NCBI GenBank assembly: GCA_021809185.1
Contig: JAKBAI010000008.1
Location: 1-49,787 of the forward strand
Direction of reading: 5' to 3'
From: Planctomycetota bacterium
GTDB taxonomy: Bacteria > Planctomycetota > Planctomycetia > Gemmatales > Gemmataceae
Length of the DNA: 49,787 nucleotides
The notes under the pieces are model-generated. The model was not told the origin of the DNA. It made no database searches and saw only the letters and a list, made by a program, of their open reading frames with translations. A program made the translations under genes and the position numbers. Of the stretch, positions 8,627 through 18,399 are shown piece by piece (the stretch's first letter is position 1; each line of letters begins with the position of its first letter).

Positions 8627-9643
8627 TCATTCCCAGGAATCGGTTAGTTGTATTTTCAAATTTTTGTCTGGATCTCTATTTTGAGTGATCTCTAATTTTC
8701 TCTTCGTTTGTATATCTGCAATTTCATCGGAGTGCGAACTGTTTTGCAACATCATCCAAGCCGAGGGGAGAAGGATCATCAACATACCCAGCACCATCGT
8801 GAACTGCAAATGCAGATTGTTCCATATAAGATCGATCATCACTCCGAAGATTACTTGAGTTAGACTAACAACCGATATTTTGGCAGGGGGACCAGCAGCG
8901 AACGCTTTCGTCAGCAAATATTGGCCTAATGCCGCAAAAATTCCCACCGCCAAAAGCAGTAACGGAATGGTCGGCATACTGTTTAAAGATGTTTGTTCTT
9001 CGGGGATTACTAGTAGCAGAGGGATTAGACAAACAATCATCGAGACCAGCGAAAAATGAACGACGATAGCTCCCGGTTGAACTTGGCGAACAAGATGCAA
9101 ACCGACCATGGCAATGGCGGTAGTCAACGACCCAATCAAGGCAAGCATGAAGGCGAACTGATCTGTTGATTCCTGTTTTTCACCTTCGGCTAGGGTTGAA
9201 AATATCGGGATTTGCAAATGAGGCCCTTGAATAACCATGACCCCCATCACCGCTAAAATCACTGCTATCCAAGAAGAATAACTCAGATGTTTTTTGAACA
9301 CGAAGCGGGATATAATTGCTACCCAGATCGGGAAAAGATTGGTTATGGTCAGTACTAACGATACGGGTAAATGGGTCAGGGCATAGAAGGTGGTTATTAC
9401 GCTAACACTCCCTGCTAAACTTCTTACCCACAAGGTGACCGGACGCCAAAAAACAAACCGGGTTCCGCTTAACCAAGCGCTTACCCCCACAAATAGAAAT
9501 ACCAGGAGAGATCGGGACATCGCCACCAGTGGCCATTGACATCTCCCGCCTAAGCCGTTGGCAAAAGCTGCCATCCAGGCAAACGAAAAACTCCCTCCTA
9601 ACATCCACAAATACGGCCGCAATGCTGCATTATTCCAACTCAA
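8627..9643 (-). CDS. EamA/DMT-family membrane transporter
   Basis: A 338-residue protein with about ten hydrophobic helices in two repeated halves, the layout of the drug/metabolite transporter superfamily. The first half runs from WMLGGSFSFAWMAAF to VMGVMVIQG and contains FYALTHLPVSLVLTITNLFPIW, the usual EamA helix-3/4 pattern; the second half ends MLMILLPSAWMML. The C-terminal 40 residues are polar and cytoplasmic. Substrate unknown. The likely start is the TTG at 9641-9643, with AGGAAA 8 nt upstream; no ATG fits better, since the next one would remove the beginning of helix 1. It is in the same direction as dacB but separated by 199 bp with inverted repeats, so probably not one operon. 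Confidence 0.85.
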   Translation of the reverse strand: MSWNNAALRPYLWMLGGSFSFAWMAAFANGLGGRCQWPLVAMSRSLLVFLFVGVSAWLSGTRFVFWRPVTLWVRSLAGSVSVITTFYALTHLPVSLVLTITNLFPIWVAIISRFVFKKHLSYSSWIAVILAVMGVMVIQGPHLQIPIFSTLAEGEKQESTDQFAFMLALIGSLTTAIAMVGLHLVRQVQPGAIVVHFSLVSMIVCLIPLLLVIPEEQTSLNSMPTIPLLLLAVGIFAALGQYLLTKAFAAGPPAKISVVSLTQVIFGVMIDLIWNNLHLQFTMVLGMLMILLPSAWMMLQNSSHSDEIADIQTKRKLEITQNRDPDKNLKIQLTDSWE

Positions 9644-10760
9644 CGATATCTTTTCCTATTTTAATTGACCAACTTTCTCTCAATTCCCTTATCATTATCG
9701 TAGTTGGATTTCTTGTAAATGTCTCTTAAAAATTGATACGAATTTCATTCTTTGATATGATTCATTGGGAATGATCTTTTTGGTAATTCACTTTCATAAA
9801 AATATGGTTCTAAATACGTATCGAAGGGAACCGAGATCATTATAAAAGATCTTTATCTGAAAAAATTCAGCGAAAATAACGTTCCTTCAAAACAATTGAT
9901 TCAAATGCGCTACTATTCAGACTCTAACAGTTATGAATTCCTTTTAATAATCTCATTTGATAATAGATTGATTCTCAATAAACTCCCTTCAGATAATCCC
10001 ATCTTATTTTTTATCGGAAATTGAGAAAAATGGATTGGAATTGCAAATCCCCACGTAATTTTCGTATCTTACGAAGCTATATTCAGAAACAATAGTATTC
10101 TTAAATCGATTTTAATCAAAAATATCTCGATGAATCTAATTGATATTCTAAGCTCTTTTCCTATCAATCGATTTTCTACGAGTTATAGAAGTATAACTCT
10201 TTCCATTTAAATTGACATGGAAAATTAGAGGAATGTCGTCATTTAGGCTAGAACTCGCGAAAGGATCCATTCTGCAATCTGATGGCGAAGCCCTGGTCAA
10301 TCCGGTCAATGGCAGAATAGGAAAACGGTTAACGACTGGCTTCAAACACCGTTTTTCAAAAATGTTTTTGTCCTACTAATAGGATGGTGATGATGGAAAA
10401 GTCAAAATAGGTAGTATGCAGTTTTGGGAGAATCTAGAGGGATGATGGAATTATCAATTATCAGCGAAATCCATCTAAGCCGAAATTCATCTAAGATGAA
10501 GTGGGTCATCTCAGGTATGCCAGATTTGTTGTCTGTTATTGATTGTTATCGTTACTCGCTTCTAGCTTGTTGCGATATAAGAGCGATTGCTGAGGTTGCT
10601 TTGAGGTGTGGAGAAGCGGGCATTCCTATTTAGTCAAAGATAAATCAGTAGAGTTCCATGAGAAATATTGGCAAAGCTTTCGGGTTGTGCGGTGCCGATC
10701 AAACAACCGATACTTGCTTTGCACAATAAGAAGAAACTTGGCAATTGATCATTATTACCT
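9644..10760. other. long AT-rich gene-poor stretch
   Basis: More than 1.1 kb without a convincing gene on either strand. Short ORFs of 65-70 codons exist (for example 10148-10345 minus) but lack recognisable domains and good ribosome-binding sites. A 14-bp palindrome (TCCTA-CTAA-TAGGA, about 10371-10384) is visible. It may hold the EamA promoter, decayed genes or an unannotated RNA; none can be shown by eye. Confidence 0.5.
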
Positions 10761-10795
10761 AAAATCAGATCTCGACTCTTCGAGCCGAGATCTGA
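10761..10795 (-). terminator. rho-independent terminator of the DUF1080 gene
   Basis: TCAGATCTCG (10765-10774) and CGAGATCTGA (10786-10795) form a perfect 10-bp stem with an 11-nt loop. On the minus strand it is followed by TTTT (10764-10761). It sits about 90 bp downstream of the DUF1080 stop codon on the same strand. Confidence 0.75.
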
Positions 10796-10883
10796 AAATT
10801 CGCGGACAAGATCGATAGTGCCCTACTAAAACAGAAAAGACTTTTCTGGAGATCACGTTTCGAGTCAGCAAAACGGATTTTGA

Positions 10884-11687
10884 TTACTCTTTTTCTTTGA
10901 GCTGAATATTCCGGAAAGCAACGGGGCCATGATCGCCTTGAAGCATCAATGGGCCTTTCGGTTTTTCTTTACCGCCTAGAGCAGAAGTAGTTGGACCTTT
11001 GACCGAGACATTTTCCTGGATCAATCGATCATTGAGATATACCGCAATGAACTTTGCCGATTCGATTTTCTTTCCTGATTTATCAAAGCGGGGTGCCTGG
11101 AAAATAATTTTGAATTTTTGCCATTCTCCCGGTGCTTTGGTGGCATTCATTTTAGGCGGTGCTGTATTGTAAATTCCACCGCAGTCTCCGTATTGAAGCT
11201 CTTTATCTTTTTTCCCAAAACTGTCCAGAATTTGAACTTCGTATTGACCCTGAAAATAAATCCCAGAATTGCTCCCTTTTGCAACCATAAATTCCAGCGT
11301 TAATTCACAATCACCATGCTCCTTCAAGCTGAGCAGATCAACACCATGACCGTTATCTCCATTTAGCAAAATCGATTCCCCTTTTTTCCCTACCAGATGA
11401 TTCGGCATTTTCGGATCGAGCATTACCGATTCTGTTATGGTCCATTTGCTCGTTGCTTTCGGATTGCGAAATCGCCATTGATCGAGGTTTTTGCCATTAA
11501 AGAGGGAAATCGGTTCCGCAGCATTGAGTGAGCTGAACCATGTTATCTCAAAAATTCCCATGACTAGGAATAGCGGGAATACGAAGCACGCTGCGAACTG
11601 CGTTAAATGGAAGGATTTTCTCGGGTTTTTGGATATTGAGTTGTTTTTGGCCAGAGAATCGATCTTTTGACTAAATTCAGGAACCAT
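10884..11687 (-). CDS. secreted DUF1080 (3-keto-disaccharide hydrolase-like) protein
   Basis: A 267-residue secreted or membrane-anchored protein of the DUF1080 family, a concanavalin-like beta-sandwich fold abundant in planctomycetes; some members are named 3-keto-disaccharide hydrolases. Residues 1-58 contain an N-terminal basic region and a hydrophobic segment (QFAACFVFPLFLVMGIFEI) acting as signal or anchor. The domain starts at SLFNGKNLDQWR and shows the usual GSNSGIYFQGQYEVQILDS, DCGGIYN, GEWQKFKI and PLMLQGDHGPVAFRNIQ motifs. It probably acts on sugars in the periplasm or outside the cell; the substrate is not evident. The start is an ATG at 11685-11687 with only a weak upstream AAAG. 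A clear terminator follows at 10761-10795, so it looks monocistronic. Confidence 0.88.
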   Translation of the reverse strand: MVPEFSQKIDSLAKNNSISKNPRKSFHLTQFAACFVFPLFLVMGIFEITWFSSLNAAEPISLFNGKNLDQWRFRNPKATSKWTITESVMLDPKMPNHLVGKKGESILLNGDNGHGVDLLSLKEHGDCELTLEFMVAKGSNSGIYFQGQYEVQILDSFGKKDKELQYGDCGGIYNTAPPKMNATKAPGEWQKFKIIFQAPRFDKSGKKIESAKFIAVYLNDRLIQENVSVKGPTTSALGGKEKPKGPLMLQGDHGPVAFRNIQLKEKE

Positions 11688-12231
11688 GATGATCTACTTT
11701 CTAAATAAATATTGAGGTTTGATCGCTTGGGTTTAGGGCAAATATTAGGCAAATTTTGGGTTTAGTTTGGTACATTTTGGTAAAAGTATGAACACAAACC
11801 AAACAAAGAATGGCGATTAATCTAACTCCATTCAGGTAGGTATTTGTGATATATCAGTTCGAAGTTGATTTTCAACTTGTTGGATCGAATTTTTAAGGCA
11901 TCGTGAAAAGGGTTGGTGCAATCGAGTTAAAAGCTTTTGCTGAAGTTATGATGAATAATAAGAGAGGGGACACAGAGATTGGTGGATCGGATTTGCAAAA
12001 TAAAATTTAGATTTCTGTGAGAAGATGTCGGAAAATGCTGTTAAGAACAGAAATTATCATAATGGGTATATTTTACGCAAAATATAAATAAATGTTTAAT
12101 TTTTCTATTGATTCAATGAATTTGCTTTTCAATGGGATTGTTTTGTAATGAAAGACAACGAATGAGTGTTATGAGGATATAAATGGGAAAGACAAGAAAA
12201 TTAAATCACGAATCATTATACCATTAAGGAA
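11688..12231. other. AT-rich divergent intergenic region
   Basis: About 540 bp between the divergent DUF1080 and redoxin genes. No gene is seen. It should hold both promoters; I could not assign -35/-10 boxes with confidence. Confidence 0.5.
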
Positions 12232-12243
12232 TTGAAGTTGGCA

Positions 12244-12993
12244 ATGAAACATCAGAAAATAATAACATTCTCAAAGGTGTTATTAGAAAATTTGAATTCA
12301 AATTCGCTAACTCGAAAATCGGTTTATGCTTTCTGGATCATTGCGATAGCAGTAGTATTTGCGATAGCAGTAGTATTTGCGATAGGGATTCAGATTCAAG
12401 CTATTCAAGCAAAAGATTTTGAAGAAAACAGATTCTCTAATAAGTCAACACTCGGGGAAATTAAAACGTTTTTGATGAAGGATATAGAAGGAAAGATCTA
12501 TAGCAAAAAGGAATGGGACAAGTTTTCCGGGGTGGTGATGGTATTCTTAAATCCTGAGTGCCCGGTTTCGAATCGGTATATTCCGGAACTCAATCGATTG
12601 ACCAAAAAATTTAAGGACGAAAAAATTCTGTTTTTGGGAATTTATAGCGATTTGGATGTTACCGTCCCAAAGATCCGAGAACATGTCAAGGAATATCAAA
12701 TAAGATTCCCCGTCTTCCAGGATGAAAATCAGCAATTGGCTCGTGCGGGTGGGATCAAGATCGTTCCTTCGTCTTTATTGATAAAGCCAGCGGGCGAAAT
12801 TCTGTATCGTGGTCGAATTGATGATCTTTATTCAGCAACCGGTAAACGTCGACCGGCGGCCCAACATCACGATCTGGAAACCGCAATTAGGCAACATCTC
12901 AATCATCGATCGATCGAGCCTGTCGAAGTAATTCCTTTCGGCTGTCCTTTAGAGATAGCGACAAATTCGAAAACAACGCAATCCAGTAAATGA
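12244..12993 (+). CDS. exported redoxin (thioredoxin-fold) protein
   Basis: About 249 residues. An N-terminal anchor or signal segment is followed by a thioredoxin-fold domain (about residues 65-225) of the AhpC/redoxin kind. The key motif is NPECPVSNRYIPEL: one Cys followed by Pro, as in planctomycete redoxin proteins, without a CxxC pair. A second Cys sits near the end in IPFGCPLE. A membrane-facing redox role is inferred. The anchor contains a duplicated 18-bp segment encoding IAVVFA twice (about 12345-12385). ATG 12244 is chosen; TTG codons at 12232 and 12238 are alternatives, AGGA at 12227-12230 being better spaced for 12238. The gene is followed after about 140 bp by the cytochrome/PHM-like gene on the same strand; in some planctomycetes such domains are fused in one polypeptide. 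Confidence 0.8.
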   Translation: MKHQKIITFSKVLLENLNSNSLTRKSVYAFWIIAIAVVFAIAVVFAIGIQIQAIQAKDFEENRFSNKSTLGEIKTFLMKDIEGKIYSKKEWDKFSGVVMVFLNPECPVSNRYIPELNRLTKKFKDEKILFLGIYSDLDVTVPKIREHVKEYQIRFPVFQDENQQLARAGGIKIVPSSLLIKPAGEILYRGRIDDLYSATGKRRPAAQHHDLETAIRQHLNHRSIEPVEVIPFGCPLEIATNSKTTQSSK

Positions 12994-13132
12994 TTTTAAA
13001 GCCATTGATAGGAAAGATCGAAACGAATAACAGAGTTGATGGGTAACTATCGTTGCATTTCTAACGGCAAGAAATAGTTCTAGAGAGAACAACTAAAATT
13101 TGCATCCTCAATCACATGGAATGGGTAATTTT

Positions 13133-14725
13133 ATGAAACATAGCAAGTTAATTTATTCTATAATTTATTCTATAATTTATTCTATTGTAGTGACAGGGTT
13201 ATTATGTTTCAGCTCAGCATGCTCTAGTCATGCAGCAGAAATCGATTCAACCGTACTTACGTTCAATAAAGATGTGGCACCGATTCTTTGGCAAAATTGT
13301 GTTAGCTGTCATCGACCTGGGGAGATCGGTCCTTTTTCATTGACCACTTATCAGGATGTCGCTAAAAGAGCAAAATTTATTGCCGAGGTAACCGGAGATC
13401 GCCGCATGCCACCCTGGAAAGCGGAACCAGGATTTGGGGAGTTTCGCGATGAACATCGGCTAAGCGACAAAGATATAAAAATCATTGCTGATTGGGTCAG
13501 CCAAGGAAAACGGGAAGGGGATAAGAACGATTTGCCGCCTTTACCGAAATTTACTCCCGGTTGGCGATTGGGACAACCAGATCTCATTCTGAAAATGCCA
13601 AAACCGTTTACCGTTCCTGCCGATGGTCGCGATATTTTGCAATGCTTTGTGATTCCAATTCCCATTACGAGCGATCGCACGGTTGCTGCGGTAGAATTTC
13701 GACCTGGCAATAACGCCGTAGTCCATCATTCCATTTATTATCTCGATTCGCTGGGTCAAGCACGCAAACGAGAAGCAAGAGAAAAGGGCTATGGTTATCG
13801 AACATTTGGCGGGCCGGGCATTATCCCCACGGGGGCCTTGGGCGGATGGGCTCCTGGTGCTGAACCTTATTTCCTGCCAGAGGGAGTTGGTAAATTGCTC
13901 AGAAAAGGTTCTGACCTTGTTTTGCAAATCCATTATCATCCATCAGGTAAAATCGAAACCGATCAATCTTCCTTGGGTATCTACTTTAGCCGCAAACCGG
14001 TCGATAAACTGGTGGGCGGAATTGCGGTAAGTAATCGTTCGATCCGGATTCCACCTAACGAGAAAAATTATAAAATCGAAGCCAGTTCGGCGCCATTGCC
14101 TGTTCCAGTCAAGTTATTATCCATTACCCCGCATATGCACTATATTGGTAAAGAGATGAAGACCGAAGCCAAACTACCATCTGGCCAAACAATACCTCTT
14201 ATCTGGATTAAAGATTGGGATTTCAACTGGCAGGGAGCCTATCGATTTGCCAAACCAGTCTCACTCCCCAAAGGGGCAATTATTCAAGTCCATGCTGTTT
14301 ACGATAATTCTGAAGATAATCCTCATAATCCCAGTACACCGCCTAAATTAGTCCGTTTTGGTGAACAATCGACCGATGAAATGTGCCTCTGCGCGGTTCA
14401 AGTGATCACCGATAATATGAACGATATGAAAAAAATCGTTCGAATGCGAAATAACCGCTTTGGTGCTCTACTGGGCGGCGGGCTTATCGCTCAAGAGGAG
14501 AATTTGAATCCCGAAAAGAAAGAGGGAAAAGAGGAGATCATTAATGAAGCAATCTTTCCTCAACAAGGATTCACGATTCCAGAACGGTTTAAAGATTTTC
14601 TGAGCACCTATGACTTGGATCACAATGGCCGTATTGAAAAATCGGAATTCGATAAAATGCCCAATTCTCTACGCAATCGAATTCTTATCGTTATGCGCGA
14701 TCGTCAAAAATCCCGAAATCCATAA
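13133..14725 (+). CDS. cytochrome c / copper type II monooxygenase-like protein with EF-hand
   Basis: About 530 residues, exported: the signal peptide (about 1-35) is built partly from a 12-bp repeat giving IYS three times. An N-terminal haem c site, C56-VS-C59-H60, is followed by a domain resembling peptidylglycine/dopamine-beta-monooxygenase catalytic cores. Possible copper ligands are H198-H199 (VVHHSIYY), H267-x-H269 (QIHYHPSG), H334-x-H336 (TPHMHYIG) and M417 (TDEMCLC). A canonical EF-hand loop occupies D494-E505. The redox chemistry is inferred; planctomycete homologues are uncharacterised as far as I know. ATG 13133 (GGAATGGG upstream) is chosen over TTG 13100, since it places the signal peptide at the N-terminus. 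It is probably co-expressed with the upstream redoxin gene. Confidence 0.8.
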   Translation: MKHSKLIYSIIYSIIYSIVVTGLLCFSSACSSHAAEIDSTVLTFNKDVAPILWQNCVSCHRPGEIGPFSLTTYQDVAKRAKFIAEVTGDRRMPPWKAEPGFGEFRDEHRLSDKDIKIIADWVSQGKREGDKNDLPPLPKFTPGWRLGQPDLILKMPKPFTVPADGRDILQCFVIPIPITSDRTVAAVEFRPGNNAVVHHSIYYLDSLGQARKREAREKGYGYRTFGGPGIIPTGALGGWAPGAEPYFLPEGVGKLLRKGSDLVLQIHYHPSGKIETDQSSLGIYFSRKPVDKLVGGIAVSNRSIRIPPNEKNYKIEASSAPLPVPVKLLSITPHMHYIGKEMKTEAKLPSGQTIPLIWIKDWDFNWQGAYRFAKPVSLPKGAIIQVHAVYDNSEDNPHNPSTPPKLVRFGEQSTDEMCLCAVQVITDNMNDMKKIVRMRNNRFGALLGGGLIAQEENLNPEKKEGKEEIINEAIFPQQGFTIPERFKDFLSTYDLDHNGRIEKSEFDKMPNSLRNRILIVMRDRQKSRNP

Positions 14726-15217
14726 ATCATGTCGAATCTGTTGCAGAAGTGCAAGCCCACAGATTCTAATTTCAATTCCCCCTCTCGGACGAAACACTCT
14801 TCAATCTTCTACCAGTGGGGGAATCTCTTGGGGGAATCTCTACAACACCATTCGTAGATTTATACCCCCCAGATTCTTTGAGCTTCGCTGATCTTTGAGC
14901 TTCATTGATCTTAAGCTAACGCAAAATACCACTTTCCGGTAAATCGAGATGGTTTAAGATTGTTAATCCATTTTTACAATAATCCAAGCTTTTTTGCGAT
15001 CTTATTTTCATGGAAATCGGCTAACGATCTTCATGAATTTCCAATCGAGATTTTGGAACTATTTCCTCTTTTTTGATATTTTTCTATAATAAATCAATCG
15101 ATTGGTTCGGCATCTTTAAAAATTCTGGAGCCTCATAAATTATAGGTCGCTTAGCTGAAAGAGAAATCTAGATTGCTATTCTTACCCGTATAGATCCATA
15201 GAGAGGAGAGATTCATC
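14726..15217. other. intergenic region with short repeats
   Basis: About 490 bp without a gene. It contains a direct repeat GGGGGAATCTCT (two copies around 14816-14841), an upstream ATTCCCCC that could pair with it across a long loop, and a duplicated GATCTTTGAGCTTC-like segment near 14870-14910. The region may include the terminator of the cytochrome/PHM-like gene. Confidence 0.45.
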
Positions 15218-16654
15218 GTGAATTATTCCGCAGAAGAACTAACGTTTATTGAATTGATACAGAATCGGCGTTTCGATCCCCAACCACGTTTCGCCTATAC
15301 CGATTGGTTAGAGGAACGAAATCATTCTATCTTAGCTGCTTATCTACGAAATCAAACCTCTCATCTATTTTTGGAAGATGGAGTGAAGATAAAATTTGAC
15401 AGTGATTCAGATCAAGCTTCCACATTTTCGGAGAATATTCAAGCTTGGGATGAATATTTGCCAGAAATTCCTGGAGTATTTTGGCAATGCGATTCGGGTT
15501 GGCCCATTGCGGTAGTCAATGGAGAGTCGGTGTTACAAATGAAGAAATCCGATCGCAAAACTATATGGAATCAACTATATCCATTTACGAATCTTTGGAT
15601 CGATGAGCTAACCGACAATCTAAGAGATTTGAAAGATTTTTTTTCCGATCCATTTTTTGAACAAGTAAATCAACTTCGATTTACAAATATTACTTCTGGA
15701 AGTTCCATCGCCTCGGTTTTAAGTAAAAGTAAACATATCCAAGCACTTCGATCATTAGACCTACCAAACTGTAATCTAGAAGATGATGATTTGAAACAGC
15801 TAACACAATCCCCCCATCTTTCTTCATTGACGACCCTATATTTGAGAAGAAATCGAATAAGTGATTCGGGTCTATTTTCTCTGGCGAATTCTTCTCAATT
15901 GCAAAATCTCCGTGAATTAGATCTCGGTGAGAATCATATCAGCTCATTGCAGAATCTCACGGATTGGGAAGGATTAAAAAATCTTACAAAACTCTATCTG
16001 TATGCTAATTCCATTGGCGACCAGGGAATCATCTCTTCAGGTAAGAAAGGATATTTGCAGGATCTAAAATATTTGCATATTAATGAAAATTATTTAGGAT
16101 CGAGATTCATCTATGATTTCGTGGCCATGTGTAAGAATGTCAAACTGCTCGATTTGCATATCGGTGATAGCTCCATAGAAAATGACGGCTTGGTTGAACT
16201 CGCAAAAAATTCTTTATTGAAACATGTGAAGCGCCTAAATTTGGATCTTAATGAGATAACGGAAATTGGGTTGCGCGATATGGTATCTTCTTACAAAAAC
16301 GAATGCCCAATTAACCTGCACTGTTTAAACCTTAGTTCAAATGCCATTGGCGATGAAGGACTGAGCTTTTTATTGCAAAGCGATTATTTAAATAAAACAA
16401 ACCATCTGATATTAGATAGGTGTGAACTGACCGATGAGGGGATTGCCATGTTGTGCCAATCCCCCAAGTTGAGAAATTTAAGTCGATTGGACTTGAGCTC
16501 TAATAATCTTAGCTCTAGATCAGCACGCTATCTCGTTGAGAGCACTCATCTCAAAAAACTTAGTGAGATCCATCTATTTTGGATTAAACTGAGTCTTGAA
16601 GCGAAACGACTTTTAAAGAATAGATTTAGTAGCGTTTTGCACCTCGATCCATAA
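15218..16654 (+). CDS. TIGR02996-domain leucine-rich-repeat protein
   Basis: 478 residues. Residues 1-50 (FIELIQNRRFDPQPRFAYTDWLEERN) match the TIGR02996 'repeat-companion' domain, known almost only from Gemmata-like planctomycetes and usually followed by repeats. From about residue 155 on there are roughly eleven leucine-rich repeats of the ribonuclease-inhibitor type, with phasing like LxxLxLxxNxIxDxGL. No signal peptide or membrane helix is seen, so it is probably cytoplasmic and a protein-binding scaffold; partner unknown. The GTG start at 15218 is supported by GAGAGGAGAG ending 7 nt upstream. In planctomycete genomes these proteins tend to be multicopy paralogues, so recombination is possible. 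Confidence 0.9.
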   Translation: MNYSAEELTFIELIQNRRFDPQPRFAYTDWLEERNHSILAAYLRNQTSHLFLEDGVKIKFDSDSDQASTFSENIQAWDEYLPEIPGVFWQCDSGWPIAVVNGESVLQMKKSDRKTIWNQLYPFTNLWIDELTDNLRDLKDFFSDPFFEQVNQLRFTNITSGSSIASVLSKSKHIQALRSLDLPNCNLEDDDLKQLTQSPHLSSLTTLYLRRNRISDSGLFSLANSSQLQNLRELDLGENHISSLQNLTDWEGLKNLTKLYLYANSIGDQGIISSGKKGYLQDLKYLHINENYLGSRFIYDFVAMCKNVKLLDLHIGDSSIENDGLVELAKNSLLKHVKRLNLDLNEITEIGLRDMVSSYKNECPINLHCLNLSSNAIGDEGLSFLLQSDYLNKTNHLILDRCELTDEGIAMLCQSPKLRNLSRLDLSSNNLSSRSARYLVESTHLKKLSEIHLFWIKLSLEAKRLLKNRFSSVLHLDP

Positions 16655-16827
16655 TTCTCGAGCGATAATTACAGGACTTTGTCCTAAAAGATTGCCCGAG
16701 GGGAACATAGTACTACAAAGAACAGTAAACGGCTATTCTCTCGAATGTTGCTATTTGCCATGCCATTAACCGAGATCATAACAGATAAGTTTAGATAAGT
16801 GATAACAGAAAGTTAGGTAATATAAAA

Positions 16828-18252
16828 ATGACAGAAAGAATCGTTAAATCCACTAAAGAAACTCCACAGATTAGCGACAAGATCGTTGTAAACGATCAAG
16901 CCAAAAGAGAAATAATGAATCGCTATGAAATGCGGTTCATAGCATCGAAGCAATTCGCAGAACGTGCTCGGCGAGTATTACCTGCAGGAGTGACCCATGA
17001 TTTGCGAACTTTTAACCCATTTCCGGTTTATATGGATCGCGCGCTGGGAAGTCATAAGTGGGATGTAGGCGGGAATGAATTCATCGATTATTGGTCAGGG
17101 CATGGAGCGATGTTGCTCGGGCACAGCAACCCCAAAGTTTTAGAGGCCGTCGCTAGACAATTGCCGCGCGCTACTCATGTCGGCGGTAGCCACGAACTTG
17201 AAATAGAATGGGCGGAAGGGGTTTCAAGACTCGTACCGAGCGCTGAACGAGTGCGTTTTACGGGTTCTGGAACAGAAGCGACGATTATGGCGATTCGTTT
17301 AGCGAGAATTTTTACGGGCCGAAATAAGATCTTAAAATTTGCTGGCCATTTTCATGGTTGGCATGATGCCGTATCCCCAGGTTCTGATCCCCCATACGAT
17401 CAGCCTAGTGTTCCTGGTATCCCTCCGGAAGTACAAAAATATACCGTTATTATTCCCCCCAATCGCCCCGATTTAGTCGAAGAACAACTCCGCCAAGATT
17501 CCGATATTGCTTGCGTCATTCTCGAACCTACTGGCGGTCATTGGGGAGCTGTCCCCATTCGGGGAGAATTTTTGAAGACCCTCCGTGAACTGACAATCAA
17601 ATACGGTAATTTATTGATATTTGATGAAGTGATTACCGGGTTTCGTGTTTCTCCCGGAGGAGCACAAGGATATTATCAGGTCAAACCAGATTTGACTTCG
17701 ATGGCAAAAATATTAGCAGGGGGATTGCCCGGTGGGGGAGTCGCTGGACGAGAAGATGTTCTCGCCTTTATTGAAAATCGCCCCGGGAAAGCGAAAATGC
17801 GACATCCCGGCACCTACAATGGTAATCCGGTCTCTGCCGCGGCAGGGATTGCTGCTCTGAAACAGATAGAAAATGGAGAGGTGTGTGCTAGAGCCAATTC
17901 CCTGGCTCTTCTATTGCGTAATCGTTTGAATGAAGAATTTGCTCTACACGGGTTTCCTTGGATCGCTTATAGCGACTTTTCTATGTTTCGCTTGTTGCCC
18001 AATTATCATGGACCTCGACCAGTAAAAGCAACGTCAGATAACAACGGAATGATTCCCTATGAGGGGGATCTTCATCTGCTCGATGGGCCTAAAGATAGTT
18101 CTCTTATCCAGACTTTCCGCCAAGCACTTATGCTGCAAGGGGTCGATATGCCGGGCCTCGGCGGTTGGCTTACTACGGCTCATTCAGAGGCAGATATTGA
18201 GCAAACAATTCAAGCGGTTATCCATGTTTTGGATGAGCTTTATTCGAACTAG
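16828..18252 (+). CDS. class-III PLP aminotransferase, glutamate-1-semialdehyde aminomutase-like
   Basis: 474 residues. The fold-type I PLP core is clear: GSGTEATIMAIRLAR (phosphate binding), FHGWHD, IFDEVITGFR with D266 for the pyridine nitrogen, and the Schiff-base lysine K294 in TSMAKILAGGLPGGG, followed by PGTYNGNP. These are glutamate-1-semialdehyde 2,1-aminomutase (HemL)-like, but the N-terminus reads PAGVTHDLRTFNPFPVYM instead of the HemL PGGVNSPVRAF pattern and is about 30 residues longer. I infer a HemL-like aminotransferase of unknown substrate. The first ATG is used; internal in-frame ATGs at 16915 and 16930 are also possible starts, since the first 30 residues are polar and unconserved in look. 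It is convergent with DUF3500, with a likely shared terminator at 18304-18346. Confidence 0.82.
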   Translation: MTERIVKSTKETPQISDKIVVNDQAKREIMNRYEMRFIASKQFAERARRVLPAGVTHDLRTFNPFPVYMDRALGSHKWDVGGNEFIDYWSGHGAMLLGHSNPKVLEAVARQLPRATHVGGSHELEIEWAEGVSRLVPSAERVRFTGSGTEATIMAIRLARIFTGRNKILKFAGHFHGWHDAVSPGSDPPYDQPSVPGIPPEVQKYTVIIPPNRPDLVEEQLRQDSDIACVILEPTGGHWGAVPIRGEFLKTLRELTIKYGNLLIFDEVITGFRVSPGGAQGYYQVKPDLTSMAKILAGGLPGGGVAGREDVLAFIENRPGKAKMRHPGTYNGNPVSAAAGIAALKQIENGEVCARANSLALLLRNRLNEEFALHGFPWIAYSDFSMFRLLPNYHGPRPVKATSDNNGMIPYEGDLHLLDGPKDSSLIQTFRQALMLQGVDMPGLGGWLTTAHSEADIEQTIQAVIHVLDELYSN

Positions 18253-18303
18253 ATTTAGAAAACCAGAGATTTAAAGGGGAGATGATAAAAGGGGAGATGA
18301 TAA

Positions 18304-18346
18304 AGATCCGAACAATCTATCAGAAATGCTTCGATTCTTCGGATCT
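18304..18346. terminator. putative bidirectional terminator
   Basis: AGATCCGAA (18304-18312) and TTCGGATCT (18338-18346) form a perfect 9-bp stem with a 25-nt loop between the convergent aminotransferase and DUF3500 genes. No T-run follows directly. Immediately before it, AAAGGGGAGATGATA is repeated in tandem (about 18272-18302). Confidence 0.4.
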
Positions 18347-18399
18347 AATCTAATCAGCAAATATCAATATTTCTTAAACATTAGTATGGTTGATGATCA

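Noticed and set aside
10148-10345. A 65-codon minus-strand ORF in the gene-poor stretch
   Set aside because: No recognisable domain and no good ribosome-binding site; could be a decayed fragment but cannot be shown.
16828-18252. Naming the aminotransferase hemL
   Set aside because: The core is HemL-like but the N-terminal HemL pattern (PGGVNSPVRAF) is not present.
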